From NCBI RefSeq assembly GCF_030680185.1, contig NZ_JAUXVZ010000004.1, forward strand, positions 1-64,000: a stretch of 64,000 nucleotides of DNA, given 5' to 3'. How positions within the stretch are numbered: the first letter of the stretch is position 1; each line of letters begins with the position of its first letter. The position numbers and the translations under genes were made by a program. Origin of the DNA: Phenylobacterium sp. (GTDB lineage: Bacteria; Pseudomonadota; Alphaproteobacteria; Caulobacterales; Caulobacteraceae). Below the pieces are notes generated by a model. That model saw only the letters and a program-made list of their open reading frames with translations. It did not search any database and had not been told where the DNA came from. This document shows positions 34,977-44,474 of this stretch, piece after piece.

Positions 34977-35927
34977 ATGACCGCCGCCGACCCGCCTTCC
35001 GCCCCGGCCCTGAGGCCAGACCAGACCGCCGCCCTGACCCGCAGGATCACCCTGCTGTCGGTGGCCGTAGCCCTGGTTCTGGTCGCCCTGAAGACCGCCG
35101 CCTGGCTGGCCAGCGGCTCGGTGGCGGTGCTGGCCTCCCTGGCCGATTCCGGCCTCGACCTGATCGCCTCGCTGATCACCTTTTTCGCCGTGCGCTACGC
35201 CGTGGTCCCACCGGACGCCGAGCACCGGTTCGGCCATGGCAAGGCCGAGGCCTTCGCCAGCCTGATGCAGGCGGGCCTGGTCTTCGCATCGGCCGCCCTG
35301 GTGGGGCGCGAGGCCATCGCCAGCCTGCTCGACCCCCAGCCGATCGCCCATGGGGGCTGGGCCATGGCGGTCATGGCTGGCTCCATCGTGCTGACAGGCC
35401 TGCTGGTGGCCGCCCAGACCCGGGTGTTGCGCCAGACCCAGTCGGTGGCCGTCTCCGGCGACCGGGCGCACTATTTCTCCGACCTCGCCTCAAACCTCGC
35501 CGCCCTGCTGGGCGTCGCCGGCGCGGCGCTGCTGGGCTTCACCAGCCTGGATGGCGCCGCGGGCCTGGTGGTCGCCGCCATCCTGGTGTGGGCCGCCATC
35601 GGCGTCTTCCGCGAGGCCGCCCACCAGCTGATGGACCATGAACTGCCCGAGGATCAGCGGGCGCTGATCGTGCGGCTGATGACCCAGGACCCTCGCCTGA
35701 CCGACATCCATCAGCTACGCACCCGCGCCTCAGGGCCCTATGTCCATATCCAGATGCACGCCGACCTGGATCCCGACCTGACCCTGGACGCGGCCCACCA
35801 GGTGATCGTCGAGGCCGAGCATCGGCTGCTGAAGCATTTTCCCGCCGCCGACATCCTGATCCACGCCGATCCGCGGGGCCGGGCCGAACCGCACGGCGGC
35901 GCCTTCGCCGAGCCCCCCGCGACCTGA
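34977..35927 (+). CDS. Cation diffusion facilitator (FieF-like) metal exporter
   Basis: 316 residues; proton-coupled efflux of Fe2+, Zn2+ or similar divalent metals. Six helices with the FieF pattern: LASLADSGLDLIASLITFFA (two Asp ligands of site A), then HRFGHGKAEAFASLMQAG, and SGDRAHYFSDLASNLAALLG (HxxxD ligands). The cytosolic domain (about 215-300) contains DIHQLRTRASGPYVHIQMHA and HVHADP-like ILIHADPRG. GGGGGATC directly precedes the ATG. It ends near a perfect 7-bp hairpin at 35945-35963 (GGCGCCC/GGGCGCC), without a T run. Confidence 0.93.
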   Translation: MTAADPPSAPALRPDQTAALTRRITLLSVAVALVLVALKTAAWLASGSVAVLASLADSGLDLIASLITFFAVRYAVVPPDAEHRFGHGKAEAFASLMQAGLVFASAALVGREAIASLLDPQPIAHGGWAMAVMAGSIVLTGLLVAAQTRVLRQTQSVAVSGDRAHYFSDLASNLAALLGVAGAALLGFTSLDGAAGLVVAAILVWAAIGVFREAAHQLMDHELPEDQRALIVRLMTQDPRLTDIHQLRTRASGPYVHIQMHADLDPDLTLDAAHQVIVEAEHRLLKHFPAADILIHADPRGRAEPHGGAFAEPPAT

Positions 35928-36063
35928 CGCCGCACGGCCGAGCAGGCGCCCAGATGGGGCGCCCAAATCAGGATACGAGACCGCTTCGTAAACGCGCCCT
36001 TAAGGCCCGTGCGGGCTTATCGAGGCCTGATCAAACTGTCCGCATTCGCGGCGAAATGCCGGC

Positions 36064-36750
36064 ATGAGCGTCCAACGCACCCTCTACCACTTCCCGCTCG
36101 ACCCGGCCTCGCGGCAGGTCCGTCTGGCGCTGGGCGAAAAACGCCTGGCGTTCGAGGACGTCGTCGTCCGCTATTGGGAACAGCCCGACGATCTGTCGGC
36201 GCTCAATCCCTCGGGCCTGACGCCGGTGCTGGTCGAGGAAGGCCCCAATGGCCGCCTGGTCCTTTGCGAGGGCCGCGCCATCCTCGATCATCTGGAAGAG
36301 GCCTATCCCGAGCCCGCCCTGCTGGGCCGCGAGGCCGCCGACCGGGCCGAGGCGCGGCGCCTGCTGCAGTGGTTCGACCGCAAGTTCGACTATGAGGTCG
36401 GCTCCTTCCTGCTGCACGAAAAGATGGAAAAGCGCCTGCTGCGCATGGGGGCTCCGGACCTGGCAGCCCTGCGGCGGGGGCGCGAGGCTCTGCGCCACCA
36501 CATGACCTATCTGACGAGCCTGCTGGCGGAGCGCGACTGGCTGGCGGGACGACGCCTCAGCCTGGCCGATTTCGCCGGCGCCTCGCACCTGTCGGTGATC
36601 GACTATTTCGGCGACGTGCCCTGGCGCGACTTCGGCGCCGTCAAGACGTGGTACATGACGGTGAAGTCCCGGCCCTGCTTCAGGCCGCTGCTCGCCGATC
36701 GCTGGCCGGGGCTCGCGCCCGCGGCCCATTATGACGACCTCGATTTCTGA
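36064..36750 (+). CDS. Glutathione S-transferase family protein
   Basis: 228 residues; N-terminal thioredoxin-like domain ([54 protein letters not shown]) with the cis-Pro and the E/S-R-A-I glutathione motif, then an all-alpha domain ([20 protein letters not shown]). The catalytic Ser or Cys of the first helix falls at PLDPASRQ. It overlaps queG by 20 bases on the same strand, so the two are transcribed together. That coupling does not point to a substrate. Confidence 0.9.
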   Translation: MSVQRTLYHFPLDPASRQVRLALGEKRLAFEDVVVRYWEQPDDLSALNPSGLTPVLVEEGPNGRLVLCEGRAILDHLEEAYPEPALLGREAADRAEARRLLQWFDRKFDYEVGSFLLHEKMEKRLLRMGAPDLAALRRGREALRHHMTYLTSLLAERDWLAGRRLSLADFAGASHLSVIDYFGDVPWRDFGAVKTWYMTVKSRPCFRPLLADRWPGLAPAAHYDDLDF

Positions 36751-37864
36751 ATCACCTGAAGACCTGATCCGCGCCAAGGCCCTTGAGCTGGGCTTCGACG
36801 ACTGCCGCCTGGCGCGCGCCGACCAGCCATGGAGCGCCGGAGCGCGCCTGGCCGAATTCGTCGCCGAGGGTCGCCACGGCGAGATGGCCTGGCTGGAGAC
36901 CACCCTGGAACGCCGCTCCCACCCCCAGGCCATGTGGGACAGCGCCCGCTCTGCCGTCATGCTGGGGGTCAACTACGGTCCCGACCACGACCCCCGCGGC
37001 GTCCTGGAGCACCCCGATCGCGGGGCGATCTCGGTCTATGCGCAGGGCTCGGACTATCACGACCTGATCAAGAAGCGGCTGAAGCAGCTGGCGACCTGGA
37101 TGGCCCAGACCTTCGGAAGCGAGGTGAAGGTCTTCGTCGACACTGCTCCCCTGCTGGAAAAGCCCCTGGCGCAGGCGTCAGGCCTGGGGTGGCAGGGCAA
37201 GCACACCAATCTGGTGTCGCGCCAGTTCGGCTCCTGGCTGTTCATCGGCTCGGTGCTCACCTCGCTGGAGCTTGAGCCCGATCCGCCCGGCGACGACGCC
37301 TGCGGGTCCTGCCGCGCCTGCCTGGAGGTCTGCCCGACCAACGCCTTCCCGGCCCCCTACCAGCTCGATGCGCGGCGCTGCATCTCCTACCTGACCATCG
37401 AGCTGTCCGGCCCGATCCCGGCTGAATTCCGCCCCGCGCTCGGCAACCGCATCTATGGCTGCGACGATTGCCTGGCCGTCTGCCCCTGGAACAAGTTCGC
37501 CCAGACCGCCCGCGAGCAGCAGCTTCAGGCCCGGGAAGTCCTGAAGGCCCCGCGCCTGGAAGACCTGGCCACCCTGGATGACCCGGCCTTCCGCGCCCTG
37601 TTCACCAAGAGCGCGGTCAAGCGCCTGGGTCGCGACCGCTTCGTCCGCAACGTCCTCTACGCCATCGGCAACAGCGGCGACCCTGGTTTGGTCGGGGTGG
37701 CGAGGGCGCGGCTGAACGATGAGGCCCCCGTGGTCCGCGGGGCTGCCGTCTGGGCGCTATCGCAACTGCTGTCCCCTGCAGCCTTCGCCGCCGAGCGGGC
37801 GCTGGCCCTGTCGGTCGAAGCCGATGAGGCGGTGCGGGCGGAGTGGGGGTCAGGCGTGGTCTGA
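36731..37864 (+). CDS. queG: Epoxyqueuosine reductase
   Basis: 377 residues; cobalamin- and iron-sulfur-dependent last step of queuosine synthesis in tRNA. Early motifs [10 protein letters not shown] and [18 protein letters not shown] and the segment [20 protein letters not shown] (with the catalytic Asp) are standard. Two 4Fe-4S motifs follow: [12 protein letters not shown] and [15 protein letters not shown]-terminal HEAT-like helix pair ([14 protein letters not shown]) is present. It overlaps the GST gene by 20 bases; the start ATG lies within the GST coding end. The end faces a 127-bp repeat. Confidence 0.95.
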   Translation: MTTSISESPEDLIRAKALELGFDDCRLARADQPWSAGARLAEFVAEGRHGEMAWLETTLERRSHPQAMWDSARSAVMLGVNYGPDHDPRGVLEHPDRGAISVYAQGSDYHDLIKKRLKQLATWMAQTFGSEVKVFVDTAPLLEKPLAQASGLGWQGKHTNLVSRQFGSWLFIGSVLTSLELEPDPPGDDACGSCRACLEVCPTNAFPAPYQLDARRCISYLTIELSGPIPAEFRPALGNRIYGCDDCLAVCPWNKFAQTAREQQLQAREVLKAPRLEDLATLDDPAFRALFTKSAVKRLGRDRFVRNVLYAIGNSGDPGLVGVARARLNDEAPVVRGAAVWALSQLLSPAAFAAERALALSVEADEAVRAEWGSGVV

Positions 37865-37880
37865 GCGCCAGGGCGGCCAA

Positions 37881-38007
37881 GCCGTGCGTCCTTCGAGGCT
37901 CGCTTTCGCTCGCACCTCAGGATGAGGAAATCATGTGAAAGGCGATGCGCCTCAGTCCGCCCTCATCCTGAGGCGCCCGCAGGGCCTCGAAGGACGAGGG
38001 CGGTCGC
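37881..38007. repeat. 127-bp composite inverted repeat, copy 2 (opposite orientation)
   Basis: Arm A (37881-37927) reads GCCGTGCGTCCTTCGAGGC into the hairpin CTCGCTTTCGCTCG and CCTCAGGATGAGG. Arm B (37961-38007) reads CCTCATCCTGAGG, hairpin GCGCCCGCAGGGC, and CCTCGAAGGACGAGGG. The spacer is 33 bases. It occupies the whole gap between the convergent ends of queG and the enoyl-CoA hydratase gene. The order A-B is the reverse of copies 1 and 3. Confidence 0.85.
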
Positions 38008-38020
38008 AATGAGCGCGCCC

Positions 38021-38839
38021 TCAGTCCGCAAAGACCGGCGCGCGCTTCTCCATATTGGCCATCACGCTTTCCTTCTGGTTCGCCGACCCGATCAGGGCCC
38101 CCTGTTCGGCGCTCTCCACCCGCAGGATCTCGTGCTGATCGGCCGGGGTCTCGGACAGTTCGATCAGCCGCTTGGCGCCGCGGATCGCCGTCGGGCTTTT
38201 GCTGGCGATCTCACGGGCCAGGGCCAGGGCCTCGGCCAGCGGGTCGGCGCAGACCCGGGTGGCGAAGCCCAGGCGCTGGGCTTCTTCCCCGTCGAAGATG
38301 CGGCCGGAATAGGTGAGCTCGCGGATCACGTCGCCGCGGGCCAGGTGACGCATCAGCACCATGCCGCCCATGTCGGGCACCAGGCCCCACTTGATCTCCA
38401 TCACCGCCATGCGCGAGTCGGCCGTCACGAAGCGCATGTCCGGCGCGAGCGCCAGCTGGAAGCCGCCACCGAAGGCCACCCCATGCACCGCCGCGATCAC
38501 CGGGACCGGCTGTTCGCGCCAGACCATGACGGCGTGTTGGGCGCGGTTGGAGCCGCCGGCCGAGCGCTTGGGCGTCAGCAGGGTCTCGCCATCGGCCGCC
38601 CCGCGGTTGCGCTCGCCCGAGGCCATGGCGGCGAAGGAGCCCATGTCGAGGCCGGCGCAGAAGGCCCGCCCCTCCCCCGACAGCACCACGGCGCGGACGC
38701 CCTTCGTGGTCTTCAGCGCCTCGCCGGTCTCGATCAGGGCCGAGAACATGGCGTCGTCCAGGGCGTTCATCTTGTCGGTGCGGACCATGCGCACGTCGGC
38801 GACGCCGTCCGTGATCTCCACCTTCACCCGATCGTTCAT
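38021..38839 (-). CDS. Enoyl-CoA hydratase/isomerase (crotonase) family protein
   Basis: 272 residues. Crotonase-fold markers: MVRTDKMNALDDAMFSALIE, AVVLSGEGRAFCAGLDMGSF as first half of the oxyanion hole, and AAVHGVAFGGGFQLALAPDM as the second. Catalytic acids of crotonases are expected after these; here MEIKWGLVPDMGGMVLMRHL has Glu at one of them. It hydrates or isomerises an acyl-CoA, probably in fatty-acid breakdown. The start at 38839 is six bases after GGAGG; ATG 38845 touches that site and is rejected. It is 59 bases downstream of tesB-rfbC genes on the same strand. Confidence 0.9.
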   Translation of the reverse strand: MNDRVKVEITDGVADVRMVRTDKMNALDDAMFSALIETGEALKTTKGVRAVVLSGEGRAFCAGLDMGSFAAMASGERNRGAADGETLLTPKRSAGGSNRAQHAVMVWREQPVPVIAAVHGVAFGGGFQLALAPDMRFVTADSRMAVMEIKWGLVPDMGGMVLMRHLARGDVIRELTYSGRIFDGEEAQRLGFATRVCADPLAEALALAREIASKSPTAIRGAKRLIELSETPADQHEILRVESAEQGALIGSANQKESVMANMEKRAPVFAD

Positions 38840-38898
38840 GAGCATCCTCCCGCTGGTCTCCCGGCTGTCCCGCCGGCGCAGGGAAAGACTGTCACGGA

Positions 38899-39735
38899 TC
38901 AGCCGGGCGGGCGATGGCGGATGAGCGCTTCCTGGGTCGCCGAGGCCACCAGTCGACCCTGGCGGTCGAAGATGGAGCCGCGGTTGAAGCCCCGCCCGCC
39001 CGAGGCCGAGGGGCTGTCCTGCACATAGAGGTGCCAGTCGGAGAAGTCGCTGGGACGGTGGAACCACAGGGCGTGGTCGAGGCTGGCCACCTGCAGCTCT
39101 CCGTCGGGAACGGGATGGGGCCGCAGGCTCGCATCCAGCAGGCTCATGTCCGAGCCATAGGCCAGGGCGCACTGGTTGACCGCCACGTCGGTCCCCACCG
39201 ACTGGCGGGCCTTGAACCAGACATCGTAGAGCGGCTCCAGCGGCTCGGTGCGGCCGCGGCGCTGGGGATTGACGGGGCGAACCTCCACCGGCCAGTCCCG
39301 GTCCCGGGGCGGAACGCCGTCGGCTTCGCGCAGCTGTTCCTCGTTCAGCAGGTCCTCCGGCGGCGCCACGGCGGGCGCCTGATCCTGGTGCTCGAATCCC
39401 TCCTCGGGGACCTGAAAGGAGGCGGCCAGGTTGAAGATCTGCTTGCCGTTCTGGATCGCGGTCACCCGTCGCACCGAGAACGAGCCGCCGTCCCGGGCCC
39501 GGTCCACCTGGAACAGGATGGGGATGGAGGCGTCGCCCGGCCGGATGAAATAGGCGTGCATGGAGTGGCAGAGCCGGCCTTCGATGGTGCGATAGGCCGC
39601 AGTCAGGGCCTGGGCCACCACCTGGCCGCCATAGATGCGGCGCCCTTCCCGGGCCGGCGTCAGGCCCCGATAGAGATCGAGTTCGATCTGTTCGAGATTG
39701 AGGATTTCCAGCAGTTCGTTCTGCGGTTCGCTCAT
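38899..39735 (-). CDS. tesB: Acyl-CoA thioesterase II
   Basis: 278 residues; double hot-dog fold hydrolysing medium/long acyl-CoAs. LFRGLTPAREGRRIYGG-like N-terminus (here LYRGLTPAREGRRIYGGQVV), then CHSMHAYFIRPGDASIPI and VRRVTAIQNGKQIFNLAASF in repeat one. Repeat two has ASLDHALWFHRPSDFSDWHL, carrying the catalytic Asp, with the Gln/Thr-type partners in the C-terminal RGSIFDRQGRLVASATQEAL. The ATG overlaps the stop of rfbC by four bases (ATGA), an unexpected operon partner. Confidence 0.93.
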   Translation of the reverse strand: MSEPQNELLEILNLEQIELDLYRGLTPAREGRRIYGGQVVAQALTAAYRTIEGRLCHSMHAYFIRPGDASIPILFQVDRARDGGSFSVRRVTAIQNGKQIFNLAASFQVPEEGFEHQDQAPAVAPPEDLLNEEQLREADGVPPRDRDWPVEVRPVNPQRRGRTEPLEPLYDVWFKARQSVGTDVAVNQCALAYGSDMSLLDASLRPHPVPDGELQVASLDHALWFHRPSDFSDWHLYVQDSPSASGGRGFNRGSIFDRQGRLVASATQEALIRHRPPG

Positions 39736-40292
39736 TCGAAGATGGCCTCCGGCATGTCCTTCAGGCGGGGCAGGATCTTGTCCTTGTCCGAGGTGATGGC
39801 GTCCGCGGGCTCCACCGGCCAGTCGATGGCCAGGTCCGGATCGTTCCAGAGAACGCCCCCCTCGCAATCGGGCGCATAGAGGCCGTCGACCTTGTAGAAT
39901 AGCTCGCAATCGTCGGTCAGCGTGCAGTAGCCATGGGCGAAGCCCCGGGGGACCAGCAGCTGCTCGCCGCCCTCGGCGGTCAGTTCGGCCCCGACCCACT
40001 GGCCGAAGGTGGGTGAGCCTGGCCGCACATCGACGGCGACATCATAGATCGCCCCGCGCAACGCCCGGATCAGCTTGGCCTGAGGGTGGGGGGCGGTCTG
40101 GAAATGCAGGCCCCGCACGGTGCCCTTCCTGGCGTTATAGGCCTGGTTGTCCTGCACGAAATCACAGGTCACGCCCGCCTCGCCGAGCGTCCTGCGGCTC
40201 CAGGTCTCGGCGAACCAGCCACGCGCATCGCCATGGCGCTTGGGCGTGATAAGCAGAACCTCGGGCAGGGCGAGCGGGGTGATGGTCGTCAT
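39732..40292 (-). CDS. rfbC: dTDP-4-dehydrorhamnose 3,5-epimerase
   Basis: 186 residues, cupin fold; third step in dTDP-L-rhamnose synthesis. RHGDARGWFAETWSRRTL, FVQDNQAYNARKGTVRGLHF with the catalytic His, AIYDVAVDVRPGSPTFGQWV and VPRGFAHGYCTLTDDCELFY with the catalytic Tyr are all present. The other rml/rfb genes (A, B, D) are not here. It is divergent from a glycosyltransferase whose leader begins at the same CATG as this start codon, so the pair may be tuned together for a surface glycan. Confidence 0.94.
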   Translation of the reverse strand: MTTITPLALPEVLLITPKRHGDARGWFAETWSRRTLGEAGVTCDFVQDNQAYNARKGTVRGLHFQTAPHPQAKLIRALRGAIYDVAVDVRPGSPTFGQWVGAELTAEGGEQLLVPRGFAHGYCTLTDDCELFYKVDGLYAPDCEGGVLWNDPDLAIDWPVEPADAITSDKDKILPRLKDMPEAIFE

Positions 40293-40332
40293 GAATCTCT
40301 ACGAGTCGCGTTTGGAGCAAGCCTTCGCATGA
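40291..40332 (+). other. Possible 13-codon leader ORF before the glycosyltransferase
   Basis: ATG 40291 shares the tetranucleotide CATG with the rfbC start codon on the other strand. The frame reads MNLYESRLEQAFA and stops at TGA 40330-40332, overlapping the glycosyltransferase ATG (ATGA, 40329-40332). There is no strong ribosome binding site for it. It may be chance. Confidence 0.25.
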
Positions 40333-41366
40333 ACGAGCCTTCCGGCGAAGACAAGGCGCCCCCGGCGCTGAGCGTCGTCATCGTCGCCTATAATAGCGGG
40401 GCGACGCTGGCCCGCTGCGTCGCCGCCCTGGCCGCCCAGACCTTCGCCGATTTCGAGCTGATCATCGTCGATAACGACTCGCCCCAACAGGAGGCGAAGC
40501 CCGCCGCCGCCGGATTTCCCGGGACGCGCGTCATCGAGGCCGGCGGCAATCTCGGCTTCGCCGCCGGGGTCAATCTGGGGGCGCGCGAGGCCCTTGGCCG
40601 CTGGCTGGTGCTGCTCAACCCCGACGCCTATCCCGATCCCGACTGGCTGGCGCAGCTGGTCGAGGCCAGCCGGCGTCACCCGCGCGTGCTGTCCTTCACC
40701 TCCCGCCAGGTGATGGCCCAGGACCGCGCCGTGCTAGACGGCCTGGGCGATGTCATGTCGGGGCCGGCCATTCCCTATCGCGGCGGCTATCAGACCCCCG
40801 ATCCCGGCGATACGCCCGAGGGCGAGGTCTTCTCGCCTTGCGGGGCGGCGATGATGGTCGACCGCGCCCTGTTCCTCCGCCTCGGGGGTCTGGACGAGAG
40901 CTTCTTCTGCTATTGCGAGGATGTGGACTTCGGCTATCGGCTGCAGCTCGCGGGCGAGCCGACCCTGCTGGTCCCCGGAGCCGTGATCGCCCATGAGGGC
41001 TCGGCCTCGTCGGGCGGGCCGAAGTCCGAATTCGCGGTCTTTCACGGCACGCGCAATCGCTTCTGGGTGCTGATCAAGGATACGCCGGGCCTGCTGCTGC
41101 CGCTGGTCCTGCCGCTTCACCTGCTGGCGGTGGCCGTCATCGCCACCCGGCGGGAGGGCAAGCTTCAGGCGGGCGTCACCTGGCGCGGACTGAAAGCCGC
41201 CTTCGCCGACCTGCCAAGGGTCTGGCGTTCGCGGCGCGCCGTCCAGTCGGGCCGGCGGGTCAGCGCCCTCGCCTTGGCCCGCGCCATGACCTGGAACCCC
41301 AACGATCTGCGCGGCCGCCGGCCGGTCATTCGCCCGCTGCGGCCCAGTCGACGAGGCGCGCCATGA
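40329..41366 (+). CDS. Family 2 glycosyltransferase (rhamnosyltransferase-like)
   Basis: 345 residues. GT-A fold: ALSVVIVAYNSGATLARCVA, then FELIIVDNDSPQ, ARNLGFAAG-type GGNLGFAAGVNLG, LLNPDAYPDPDW with the metal-binding D-x-D equivalent, and FFCYCEDVDFGYRLQLAGEP with the ED catalytic base region. A short hydrophobic stretch (LLLPLVLPLHLLAVAVIA, about 252-269) may associate with the membrane. Neighbouring rfbC suggests dTDP-rhamnose as donor; this is inference. It ends inside the convergent argE by 41 bases. Confidence 0.9.
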   Translation: MNEPSGEDKAPPALSVVIVAYNSGATLARCVAALAAQTFADFELIIVDNDSPQQEAKPAAAGFPGTRVIEAGGNLGFAAGVNLGAREALGRWLVLLNPDAYPDPDWLAQLVEASRRHPRVLSFTSRQVMAQDRAVLDGLGDVMSGPAIPYRGGYQTPDPGDTPEGEVFSPCGAAMMVDRALFLRLGGLDESFFCYCEDVDFGYRLQLAGEPTLLVPGAVIAHEGSASSGGPKSEFAVFHGTRNRFWVLIKDTPGLLLPLVLPLHLLAVAVIATRREGKLQAGVTWRGLKAAFADLPRVWRSRRAVQSGRRVSALALARAMTWNPNDLRGRRPVIRPLRPSRRGAP

Positions 41367-42516
41367 AGGCCCCGCCCCGCTCCATCTGAGAGACCTCGAC
41401 GAACTCGTCAGGCTGGTGGGCCTGATCGATGGAGCCCGGCCCGCAGATGACGGTGGAGAATCCCGCCTCCTGGAACTGGCCAGCCTCGGCGGCGAAGGCC
41501 ACCACCCGGGCCGGACCATTGTCGCCGGCCAGCCGGCGGGCGAAGGCCTCGGCCACGCCATCGGTTTCCGGCGCTAAGGGCGGGGTGTGCGAGCGCTGGA
41601 CCACCTCGACCCCGGTGTCGGGGAAGCGGGCCTTGAGCGCGGCGTCGGCGGCCTCGCAGGCGGCGAAGAAGGGCGCCAGCACCACCTTGGGGTCCAGACC
41701 CGGCGGGCTGCGCAGGTCGAAGAAGAAGACGCATTCCCGGGCCAGGATGTTCACCGCCGTGCCGCCGTTCACCTGACCGACGGTCAGGGTCGCGTGCCTG
41801 GGCGTGAACGGCGAGGCCGGATCGGCGTCACGCTCCAGCTGTTCGGCCAGGTCGCACAGCATCCCCATCAGCCGGATGGCCACCATGTTGGCCGAGGCGC
41901 CCAGCTGGGTCTGGCTTGAATGGGCCTCATGACCGCGGACCGTGACGCGGAAGGTGTTGATCCCCTTGTGGCCGCTGACGGCCTCCATATTGGTGGGCTC
42001 GCCGACCACCACCAGGGCGGGCCTTGGCAGCTCGCTGGCGATGATGCGGATCATGTCCGGCGCGCCGATGCAGCCCACCTCCTCGTCATAGGAAAAGGCC
42101 AGGTGGACCGGCTTCTTGGGCTGGGCGGCGAGGATGTCGGGAATGGCCGCCAGGGAAAGCGCCAGGAAGCCCTTCATGTCGCAGGTCCCCCGGCCATAGA
42201 GGCGACCGTCCCGCGGGGTGACCTTGAAGGGATCCGAGGTCCAGGGCTGGCCGTCCACCGGCACCACGTCGGTATGGCCCGACAGCACCACGCCGCCGGG
42301 AATGTCCGGACCAATGGTGGCGATCAGATTGGTCTTGGTCCCGTCGGCGTTGGGAACCCGGCGATGGCCCACCCCATGGCCGTCCAGATAGGCCTCGACC
42401 CATTCGATCAGGGCCAGGTTGGACAGGCGGGAGGTGGTGTCGAAGGCCACCAGGCGGTCGAGGATCTCGAGGGCCCTGGGGGTGAGCGTCTGGGGGAGGG
42501 TCTGGGAGGATGACAT
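41326..42516 (-). CDS. argE: Acetylornithine deacetylase (ArgE/DapE family)
   Basis: 396 residues; zinc peptidase-fold enzyme releasing acetate from N-acetylornithine in arginine synthesis. VVLSGHTDVVPVDGQPWTSD carries the first metal His and Asp, YGRGTCDMKGFLALSLAA the bridging Asp, FSYDEEVGCIGAPDM the catalytic Glu-Glu, VVGEPTNMEAVSGHKGINTF a metal-site Glu, and VICGPGSIDQAHQPDEFVEV the last His. The length is typical of ArgE. Related M20 peptidases are possible but the pattern fits ArgE best. It overlaps the glycosyltransferase gene by 41 bases. Confidence 0.92.
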   Translation of the reverse strand: MSSSQTLPQTLTPRALEILDRLVAFDTTSRLSNLALIEWVEAYLDGHGVGHRRVPNADGTKTNLIATIGPDIPGGVVLSGHTDVVPVDGQPWTSDPFKVTPRDGRLYGRGTCDMKGFLALSLAAIPDILAAQPKKPVHLAFSYDEEVGCIGAPDMIRIIASELPRPALVVVGEPTNMEAVSGHKGINTFRVTVRGHEAHSSQTQLGASANMVAIRLMGMLCDLAEQLERDADPASPFTPRHATLTVGQVNGGTAVNILARECVFFFDLRSPPGLDPKVVLAPFFAACEAADAALKARFPDTGVEVVQRSHTPPLAPETDGVAEAFARRLAGDNGPARVVAFAAEAGQFQEAGFSTVICGPGSIDQAHQPDEFVEVSQMERGGAFMARLVDWAAAGE

Positions 42517-42689
42517 GGGGCGAGCCTAGACCTCTGTGTCGCCCGGCTCCAGCCATCGCCGCGCAACAGCGCCACGGGACCGCGCCTCATCGGAAAGCGC
42601 CCAGCTTTCGCCCAACCGCAGCCGGTCGGTCGCCGATGGGCGCCCACATCCTGGCCGTGTCTTTCACGGGGCGTTAAGTGGCGAGCACC

Positions 42690-44465
42690 ATGATTAATAC
42701 TCGTCTTGAGGGAGACCGCGCCCCAGGGGCCGCCGGTGCAGTATCCATGAGTGGCCAGTCCGGCGGCGCGTCGCGATGGGTGGATGTGGCGCGTTTCCGC
42801 AAGCGGGACGCCCGAATCATCCTTCCGCTCACCTTCGTCGCGGCCGCCGGCTGTCTCGTCTGGCTGGACCCGGCCTTCGTCGCCGCCTGGCTGGGCGTGA
42901 ACGTCGCCCTGCAGCTTTTCAATCAGATCCTCTGCCGACGGGTCCTGGCCCATGACACGCCCAGTCCGGCGGACGAGTGGGTCTTGGCCGGCTTCACCTT
43001 CATCGAGACCCTGGGCTATGGCGCCATGCCCTTCGCCCTGCTGATGACGGGCCAACAGGGCGCCACGGTGGCGGCCATGGCCATGACCGGCGCCGTGGCC
43101 CTGAGCGGGGCGTCCGAGCTGCCGGCCTCGCGACGGATCGCTGCCGCCGCGCTGACGGCGATCGGCTTGATGACCGCCGCAGGCCTTCTGGTCAGCCCCC
43201 ATCACGGCGGGGCGACGACCCTGCTGGTCGCCCTGGTCGCCGTGGCGGCTCTGTTCGCCTATGTGCTGGAGACCGCCCTGCACCGGGAAGCTATCGAGGG
43301 CCGGCTCGCCGAGGCCCTGGCTCAGGCCAAGGATCAGGAGCGGGCCGCGGCGGCCGCCAACCTGGCCAAGAGCACCTTCCTGGCGACCATGAGCCACGAA
43401 ATTCGCACCCCCCTGAACGGGGTGCTGGGCATGGCCCAGGTGATGGCCCGGGACGACCTCGCCCTGGCCCAGCGCGAGCGCCTGGACGTGATCCGGCAGT
43501 CCGGGGAAGCCCTGACCGCCCTGCTGAACAATGTGCTCGACCTCTCCAAGATCGAGGCCGGCCAGATGGAGGTGGAGGCCATCGCCTTCGACCTCGCCGC
43601 CCTGGTCGGTTCGGCCCGCTCGGCCTTCGCCACCCTGGCGGCCGACAAGGGCCTGGAGCTGAACCTGGAGCTCGCCGAGTCCGCCTGCGGGATTTTCGAG
43701 GGCGACCCCACGCGGCTGCGCCAGGTGATCTACAACCTCGTCGCCAACGCCGTGAAATTCACCGACCAGGGCGGGGTCACCCTCGGCGCCGAGGCCGGTC
43801 CGGCGGGCGTGAAGATCTGGGTGGCCGATACGGGGCCGGGCCTGGACGGCGCCCAGCAGGCCCGCCTGTTCGCCCGCTTCGCCCAGCTGGACGCCTCCAC
43901 CACCCGCCGACATGGGGGCACGGGCCTGGGCCTGGCCATCTCGCACGAGCTCTGCGCCCTGATGGGCGGAACCTTGGGCGTGGCCAGCACGCCGGGCTCG
44001 GGCTCGGTCTTCACCCTCACCCTGCCCCTGCCGCGGCTGGGGGACGCCGAACCGCCCCAGGCTCTGGGGTCGCCTGCGCCAGACAGTGAGCTTGGCCGAC
44101 TTCGCGTCCTCGCCGCCGAGGACAACAGCGTCAACCAGGTGGTGCTGCGCGCCCTGCTGGCGCCCTTGGGGATCGAGCCCGTGATGGTCGCCGACGGCGC
44201 CGCGGCCCTGGCCGCCTGGGAGGCCGGCGACTGGGACCTGGTGCTGATGGATGTGCGGATGCCGGTGATGGACGGCCTGACCGCCACCCGCGAAATCCGC
44301 GCCCGCGAGCTGGCCCAGAGCCGGCGGCGCACGCCGATCATCGGCCTGTCGGCCGACGCCATGGCCCATCAGGTGGACGAGCTTCTGGCGGCCGGCATGG
44401 ACAACCATGTCAGCAAGCCCATCGATGTCAGCCGCCTCTATGGCGCGCTTGAGGCTGCGCTTTAG
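42690..44465 (+). CDS. Membrane-bound hybrid histidine kinase / response regulator
   Basis: About 591 residues. The N-terminal part has six hydrophobic segments (ILPLTFVAAAGCLVWL, FVAAWLGVNVALQLF, AMPFALLMTGQQGATVAAMA, AAALTAIGLMTAAGLLV, TLLVALVAVAALFAYVL). A HisKA domain follows with SHEIRTPLNGVLGMAQVM (His about 236), then a HATPase with VANAVKFTDQGGV, VADTGPGLDGAQ and GTGLGLAIS. A receiver domain ends the protein (RVLAAEDNSVNQVVLRALLA; DLVLMDVRMPVMDGL, Asp about 521). The input is probably sensed in the membrane. Starts GTG 42678, ATG 42690 and ATG 42747 are possible; no strong ribosome binding site decides. No partner regulator is adjacent. Confidence 0.92.
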   Translation: MINTRLEGDRAPGAAGAVSMSGQSGGASRWVDVARFRKRDARIILPLTFVAAAGCLVWLDPAFVAAWLGVNVALQLFNQILCRRVLAHDTPSPADEWVLAGFTFIETLGYGAMPFALLMTGQQGATVAAMAMTGAVALSGASELPASRRIAAAALTAIGLMTAAGLLVSPHHGGATTLLVALVAVAALFAYVLETALHREAIEGRLAEALAQAKDQERAAAAANLAKSTFLATMSHEIRTPLNGVLGMAQVMARDDLALAQRERLDVIRQSGEALTALLNNVLDLSKIEAGQMEVEAIAFDLAALVGSARSAFATLAADKGLELNLELAESACGIFEGDPTRLRQVIYNLVANAVKFTDQGGVTLGAEAGPAGVKIWVADTGPGLDGAQQARLFARFAQLDASTTRRHGGTGLGLAISHELCALMGGTLGVASTPGSGSVFTLTLPLPRLGDAEPPQALGSPAPDSELGRLRVLAAEDNSVNQVVLRALLAPLGIEPVMVADGAAALAAWEAGDWDLVLMDVRMPVMDGLTATREIRARELAQSRRRTPIIGLSADAMAHQVDELLAAGMDNHVSKPIDVSRLYGALEAAL

Positions 44466-44474
44466 AGCGGGGAT

